Below, piece by piece: positions 59,430 to 64,000 of a stretch of DNA of 64,000 nt (position 1 is its first letter; the number at the start of each line of letters is the position of its first letter). The DNA is from an uncultured Clostridia bacterium (GTDB lineage: Bacteria > Bacillota > Clostridia > Oscillospirales > Ruminococcaceae): positions 1-64,000 of the forward strand of contig CANPXN010000009.1 of the NCBI GenBank assembly GCA_947586185.1, read 5' to 3'. The position numbers and the translations under genes are program-made. Below the pieces are notes generated by a model. The model made no database searches, had not been told where the DNA came from, and saw only the letters and a list, made by a program, of their open reading frames with translations.

Positions 59430-60131
59430 TCATAACTGTGGCTTTCCACCCATAAAGCTGTATTTGTTTTTGTATTCCTTTGGAGTCATACCGGTATACT
59501 TTTTAAACAGCTTTATAAAATAGCTCTGTGAACTGAAATTCAAAGCACAGCTTATTTCAGCGGTAGACTGTGATGAAAACTTAAACATGCTCATAGCTGT
59601 TTCTACTTTTTTAATTGTAATATATTCACTTATGTTCAAGCCAACTTCCTCTTTAAAAAGGCGGGAAAGATATGAAATACTTAGCGATATATATTCTGAA
59701 ATGTCTTTAAGCAGTATTTTGTCGCTTATATGACAGTTTATATATTCAATCACCTTTACAATTTGCTTTGAATAGATATTTTCAACCTTAACTCTGCTCA
59801 TTCTTTTAGTAAAGCTGACTATCATTTCGGAATGAATACAATGCACTTCTTTTTCTGTGCTGCACTCATCAGCTTTCATAATGTATTTGTCACTGAGATT
59901 ATATGCTTCTTCGGGTGACAATCCATTATTGATGCAATATCTGGTTATGATTGCGACAGATATGATAAGATGATATTTCAGGTTTCTTAACGCATCCCTG
60001 CTTAATATTCCGTATCCTTCACTGCACAACGGCGTTGAAAGCATTTTTACTGTTTCTAAATTTCCTGAACATATGCTTTCGTAAAAGGCAACTTCTTTAT
60101 CAAAAGAAGCATGTAGTTTATTATCCAACAT
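59430..60131 (-). CDS. AraC-family transcription regulator
   Basis: This 233-aa regulator has an N-terminal helical sensing region (1-125) and a C-terminal pair of helix-turn-helices: ISEYISLSISYLSRLFKEEV and NFSSQSYFIKLFKKYTGMTP, the AraC signature. The short N-domain is not a cupin. GAGGT lies ahead of ATG 60131. It lies downstream of the GH9/GH16 gene and is a candidate regulator of the fibre-degradation genes around it. Confidence 0.9.
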   Translation of the reverse strand: MLDNKLHASFDKEVAFYESICSGNLETVKMLSTPLCSEGYGILSRDALRNLKYHLIISVAIITRYCINNGLSPEEAYNLSDKYIMKADECSTEKEVHCIHSEMIVSFTKRMSRVKVENIYSKQIVKVIEYINCHISDKILLKDISEYISLSISYLSRLFKEEVGLNISEYITIKKVETAMSMFKFSSQSTAEISCALNFSSQSYFIKLFKKYTGMTPKEYKNKYSFMGGKPQL

Positions 60132-60433
60132 TTTATACCTCAGTTCTTATACTAATCCTGTCAAAGCTGTAGGTTTTGACTATCGCTGTTCAGACATACC
60201 TCCAATAAACAAAAGTCGATAAGAACAACAAAGATTAGTATTATTAATTTATCATAAGCTTATTAAATACCCTATCTAAATCAAGTTAATTTTAAATTTG
60301 CGTATATACATATACTTTAACTAATTATATCATATCAATAGTAAATTTTCAATAAAACTTAATGAAAAAAGGAACCTTATACAGGCTCCTTTTTTCAAAA
60401 TATTATATTGATTGAATAGGGGGAATTGGCAAA
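60132..60433. other. AT-rich spacer between the AraC and GH9 genes
   Basis: The 302-base gap holds the terminator of the GH9 gene (60365-60396) and otherwise AT-rich sequence that should contain the AraC-gene promoter. I cannot place a convincing -35/-10 pair, and see no gene. Confidence 0.6.
60365..60396. terminator. Terminator of the GH9/GH16 gene
   Basis: AAAAAAGGA-CCT pairs with AGG-TCCTTTTTT with one mismatch; A- and T-runs make it bidirectional. It lies 38 bases after the GH9 stop. Confidence 0.75.
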
Positions 60434-63400
60434 TTATTTAAAAGTAACCCACTGGTATTTTGCTGTAAGAGGAGTTCTGCCGTCATAAGGCTTAAGCCAG
60501 TCGTCAACTCCTATTCCAGGCCATACATTCATCATAATTTTACCAGGAGTAGACGGTATATTGCTGTTTGCTGTATAAACTGCCTTTCCGTCAACGTACC
60601 AGGTTATGTGATCAGCCTGCCAGTCAAAACCGTATGTGTGGAAACCTTCTGAAGCGTCAAATCCAAGATCATACATATATTCATGATTTCCGACGCCATT
60701 TGTATAATAGTTGAACTGTACTTTTGTGGTATCCTTACCAAGAATTTCAACATCAATTTCATCCCAAGGATTATTGTCAGACGGTCCTGTATAAGTAAAG
60801 AACGATGAAACAACTCCGTCATTTTTTATAGCCTGCATTGATGTTTCATAATATCCATAACCGTAAAACGCTTTTGTTCTGTATTCGGCTGCGGAGTAAT
60901 TATATCTACCGCTATAGTCATTGTCAATTGTAAGGTTAAGCGTGCCGTTTGTTAAAGAAGCATTGTTTGCATACCAGCCGCAATTGAAAGGATTTCCATT
61001 TGTCCATCCGTTCGATGCCTCAAAGTATGATGAAGCGCCATTTCTGAAATCAGCGATCATAGAAGCCGAAGAATCAGGACCGGACTGTGAAGGCTCTGTA
61101 GGATCAGGAATATCAGGTTCATCCTGTGTTCCTATAATACTTTTTTTAAGAAGGCAAAGATCAAATACATTGACAATGCCGTTATTATCAATATCCGCAT
61201 TCAGAAGCTGATCAGAGCTAAGAACCTCACTTTTTACAAGATGTTTCTTTAAAAGCATTACATCAAGACCATCAACGCTGCCGTCAAGGTTTAAATCGCC
61301 TCTTTTGATTCCAGGCATTGTAGATTCTTCATTATCTGTAAGAGCTAATAAATATATGAGTGGTGAATTCCAGTAAGTTGTAACCTCATTTGTGGAATAG
61401 CTCTCAGAATGGTCCACATAGCACTTTGCACTTGCAACGCCATTGAGATAAGCCTTAGCTGCGCTGTCCTCCAAAGCGGAATTTACGCCGCCTACCAGCA
61501 TTCCCGGCATAGCCGTGTTTTTAGCCATGGATGGTCTGTGATGTGGGTTCTGAGGCGATACTGTACCAAAACCTGTTACAAAGCATTCGCCATTCGGATT
61601 TTTACCGAGCAGGTAGTTAAGATTTGATTCAGCAGCTTCAATATAGCTGTCGTCGTCTAATAATTCAGACGCAAGGCTTAATATAACACCGGCATTCGCA
61701 ACAGTCATATTACTGCCCCAATTATATGTTGTAATAGGAGAACCATAAGGGCTTGAATTTGTATTGTTCAAAAATGTTTTTGCCTGATTGATTACAGCAT
61801 TCTTTGCAGCTGTGTAAATGCCTGAGTTTTTGTCAATACCGTCCATTGTGAGGAGAGCAATGTTGCCATAGTCACCCATAAGCGCCCAGTCCATGCCCTT
61901 CTGTGCATATATTGACTGAACAGCTGAGCTGTATTTTGAATTTCCTGTTGAGCGGTAAAGCTGAGCTGCTGCCCAGTAACGCTCATCTCTGTCAGATCTA
62001 TCACCGTAATCGCCGGTTGTAATATCCTCAGGATTCTTAAATATCAGATTTGGATTTGCTTCAAGGAAAGTCCATGCCTTTTCTGACGCTGAAAGACACT
62101 TGTCGGCAAAGTTTTTATCAATGCCTTTATAGTATTCATAAGCCATAGCCATTGCACCGCAGAAGTCGGCAGTTGCAGTTGTTGAAACCGGAGTAGCAAT
62201 AAGCTCATCCTTTTCATTTTCCGGCATTATGTATCCCGGGAAGCTTTCACATGTAACCTTGTGATGAACGCCTCCGGTTGATGAATCCTGCATTTTCAGC
62301 ATCCACTCAAGACCATACCTTACTTCATCCAGAACATCCGGAATGCCGTTTCCGCTTTCAGGAATACCAATACTGTCACTGAATGCGTCAGGGTTCGAGT
62401 TGTAAGCATTGAGCAGGTCAGCAATTGTTTTTGCAGCCGGAACAACGTATCTTCCATAGTCACCTGCATCATGCCAGCCTCCGCTTACGTCAATATAATT
62501 GTTTGTGCCGTAAACCTTAGCCTGTGTTGAATGGCAGGCAGGATGACTGAATGTCTGATCTGTAATTGTTGTTCCACATCTCTGGAGATAAAGCATACGA
62601 ACAGTGCTGTCAAGAAGATTATCATATATATCATTGCCTATTTCAAACGTATATGAATCATCAAGGTTTCCGGACTTTATATAGTATTTTCCCGGCTCTG
62701 TTACAGAAGAAAAATCACCGATCCAGTTAATTTCACCAGCGATGTTATTCTGCGTTTCACCATAAAGATCACTGGTATAAACAGTCTGATTTGTCACAGC
62801 ATTTACTACGGAAAACTTTTTGTCACCTGTAACATTGCGGAATACAGCAGTTTTTTTGCTGTCAACCTTATAGCCAACCTGATTTACAACTATTGGAGGC
62901 TCATAAGCTCTTGTTTCAGAGTAATCGACCTTACTATCATCAACAAGCTCAAGAACAACATTGTCAAGATAAATAGTGTGTGCTCCCAGCTCCTCGCCTT
63001 CGTTACCACAGTTGAATACAAACTTCGACATTATATCAGTGTCTTCTTTCATAGTGAAGTTGTAGTCAATTTTCTGAGTCTGGTTAGCAACAAGATCAAT
63101 ACCCTTCCAAGTATATGCCTGATATGTACCGCCGTTCTGCTGAATCATAGCCTCAACTTTACGGCTTACGTCAGAAGAAATATCAAAGGAAAGATGATAG
63201 ATTCCATTTTTGTAGAGAGGAACTATGTCATAATACATCTGAACGGAATATGTAAGCTTGCCTATTGATGAGACATTAAGTGCAAGTCTTCCGTTATTTG
63301 TTGAAAGAGACGCGCTTCCACCGCTTTCTTTATACATTCCCCAGCCGGTTGTTCCGCTTGAGAAATCAGAATTACTTATAATGTTTGAAGCGCCTGCTGC

Positions 63401-63487
63401 AAAGCTGATGTTTGATACAGGAGCTGCTGAAGCTGCTGCAAGCATTATAACTGATGTCAGCGTAGCAATGAATTTTTTGAGCCGCAT
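60434..63487 (-). CDS. CBM4-GH9-dockerin-GH16 cellulosomal enzyme
   Basis: This 1017-aa secreted enzyme has two catalytic domains. After a signal peptide (to about 30) come a CBM4/9 module (31-185), a CelD-type Ig domain (about 196-290) and GH9 (about 295-735, catalytic Asp in [19 protein letters not shown], acid Glu in [11 protein letters not shown]). A type I dockerin (about 748-815) and a Pro/Ser linker follow. The GH16 domain (about 830-1017) has the catalytic [11 protein letters not shown]9 cuts cellulose; this GH16 type cuts beta-1,3-1,4-glucans. The dockerin lies inside the protein rather than at an end, which is less common. AGGAGG lies before ATG 63487. Confidence 0.93.
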   Translation of the reverse strand: MRLKKFIATLTSVIMLAAASAAPVSNISFAAGASNIISNSDFSSGTTGWGMYKESGGSASLSTNNGRLALNVSSIGKLTYSVQMYYDIVPLYKNGIYHLSFDISSDVSRKVEAMIQQNGGTYQAYTWKGIDLVANQTQKIDYNFTMKEDTDIMSKFVFNCGNEGEELGAHTIYLDNVVLELVDDSKVDYSETRAYEPPIVVNQVGYKVDSKKTAVFRNVTGDKKFSVVNAVTNQTVYTSDLYGETQNNIAGEINWIGDFSSVTEPGKYYIKSGNLDDSYTFEIGNDIYDNLLDSTVRMLYLQRCGTTITDQTFSHPACHSTQAKVYGTNNYIDVSGGWHDAGDYGRYVVPAAKTIADLLNAYNSNPDAFSDSIGIPESGNGIPDVLDEVRYGLEWMLKMQDSSTGGVHHKVTCESFPGYIMPENEKDELIATPVSTTATADFCGAMAMAYEYYKGIDKNFADKCLSASEKAWTFLEANPNLIFKNPEDITTGDYGDRSDRDERYWAAAQLYRSTGNSKYSSAVQSIYAQKGMDWALMGDYGNIALLTMDGIDKNSGIYTAAKNAVINQAKTFLNNTNSSPYGSPITTYNWGSNMTVANAGVILSLASELLDDDSYIEAAESNLNYLLGKNPNGECFVTGFGTVSPQNPHHRPSMAKNTAMPGMLVGGVNSALEDSAAKAYLNGVASAKCYVDHSESYSTNEVTTYWNSPLIYLLALTDNEESTMPGIKRGDLNLDGSVDGLDVMLLKKHLVKSEVLSSDQLLNADIDNNGIVNVFDLCLLKKSIIGTQDEPDIPDPTEPSQSGPDSSASMIADFRNGASSYFEASNGWTNGNPFNCGWYANNASLTNGTLNLTIDNDYSGRYNYSAAEYRTKAFYGYGYYETSMQAIKNDGVVSSFFTYTGPSDNNPWDEIDVEILGKDTTKVQFNYYTNGVGNHEYMYDLGFDASEGFHTYGFDWQADHITWYVDGKAVYTANSNIPSTPGKIMMNVWPGIGVDDWLKPYDGRTPLTAKYQWVTFK

Positions 63488-63544
63488 TTCTTGAACCTCC
63501 TAAAATAGTTATTATCGTTTACTGTATTATTATTTTATATAAAA

Positions 63545-63550
63545 ATCATA
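63545..63550 (-). promoter_or_regulatory. Probable -10 of the GH9/GH16 gene
   Basis: On the minus strand TGC-TATGAT gives an extended -10 about 58 bases before the start codon. No clear -35 is seen, which would suit dependence on an activator. Confidence 0.45.
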
Positions 63551-63650
63551 GCAAAATATACATAAATCTTGATTAAAATAGTAATTTTTTAACCAATAAT
63601 ACAGTGCTGATTAAGAAAACTTTCACAACTCTTGATATTATTATACAGTA

Positions 63651-63679
63651 TTGACAAAAGGAAATCAATGATATATAAT
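63651..63679 (+). promoter_or_regulatory. Consensus promoter of the AraC-type gene
   Basis: TTGACA (63651-63656), 17-bp spacer and TATAAT (63674-63679), a perfect consensus. It faces away from the GH9 gene. Confidence 0.9.
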
Positions 63680-63722
63680 ACAAGAAACATTACATTTTAT
63701 GCAATAGGAGCGAATACACATA

Positions 63723-64000
63723 ATGATAATAAATAATGTAGGATATAACCACTGTCATGACGCTGATTTTTATATTGACCGACCTTTTGGAAGCGGTGAT
63801 AATTTATTGCTTATCCTAAAAACTGATACTATTTTTAATATAAATGGCAATGATCAGATTGTGCCGAAAAATTCATTTTTTATGTATAAAAAGGATATGC
63901 CGCAGTATTATCGGTGTATTCCTAAACATACATTTTCAAATGATTGGGTCCATTTTATATTTGAAGAAGGCGAGGAGGAGGAATTTCTTTCGTTGGGACT
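63723..64000 (+). CDS. AraC-type regulator, N-terminal part (cut by window)
   Basis: The first 92 or so codons are present. The product starts MIINNVGYNHCHDADFYIDR and looks like the cupin-type sensing domain of AraC regulators: a His/Asp-rich start, LLLILKTDTIFNINGN and a later NDWVHFIFEEGEEEE. The DNA-binding end lies beyond the window. The start follows AGGAG with a long spacing of 12 bases; no other ATG fits. It diverges from the GH9/GH16 gene and may control it. Confidence 0.7.
   Translation, partial: MIINNVGYNHCHDADFYIDRPFGSGDNLLLILKTDTIFNINGNDQIVPKNSFFMYKKDMPQYYRCIPKHTFSNDWVHFIFEEGEEEEFLSLG

Noticed and set aside
1-64000. tRNA or rRNA genes as integration targets
   Set aside because: I saw no tRNA-like T-arm and acceptor pairing or rRNA sequence; a tRNAscan run would settle this.

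Overview
The window looks like a low-GC Firmicutes chromosome, most likely a cellulosome-forming Ruminococcus (Oscillospiraceae). The evidence is three secreted proteins with dockerin sequence (a GH9/GH16 cellulase, a DUF4874/DUF4832 protein and a GH25 lysozyme), a complete spoIIIA sporulation operon, AddAB instead of RecBCD, a Phe T-box in front of pheST and a lysine riboswitch in front of asd-dapA-dapB. The species is inferred from gene content only.

Bases 1 to about 10,900 are accessory DNA. A sigma-70-region-4-like gene is followed by about 430 nt of non-coding sequence packed with perfect helices, including one 11-bp long-range pairing, and ending in a terminator. This is the best candidate here for an undescribed structured RNA. 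Next come a tight string of small genes (Cys-rich peptide, MazF/PemK toxin, a 53-aa protein, a DUF3789 membrane peptide) and three large serine recombinase genes. The middle one lacks the catalytic domain, and a self-contained Rpn-type nuclease/transposase unit sits between the first and second. An amidoligase, gamma-glutamylcyclotransferase-like and small-protein operon follows, then a hairpin-rich spacer and a broken tyrosine integrase gene.

From about 10,960 to 24,200 the content is mostly chromosomal: small unknown genes, a DUF3784 membrane protein, a lipoprotein, the bifunctional NAD(P)HX repair enzyme, a DUF6106 membrane protein, T-box-pheS-pheT, an unknown small gene, then folD-lgt and a pair of M16 peptidase-like genes (YfmH/YfmF) on the minus strand.

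From 24,400 to 49,300 nearly everything is on the minus strand: addB-addA, a GH25 lysozyme, then a long run asp23-nusB-tsaD-like-xseA-xseB-ispA-dxs-tlyA-nadK-argR-recN-dnaD-dnaC-like, many with overlapping ends. It covers isoprenoid precursors, DNA repair, arginine control and primosome loading. Upstream lies spoIIIAA-AH, the mother-cell half of the channel joining mother cell and forespore.

From 49,580 to 55,950 are queA, a PAS-domain gene, tgt and mntP (minus strand), and the riboswitch-controlled lysine/dipicolinate genes asd-dapA-dapB (plus strand). The right end is a plant-fibre region: a DUF4874/DUF4832-dockerin protein translationally coupled to a GIY-YIG nuclease, a P-loop ATPase, an AraC regulator, the CBM4-GH9-dockerin-GH16 enzyme, and a divergent AraC-type regulator cut by the window edge.
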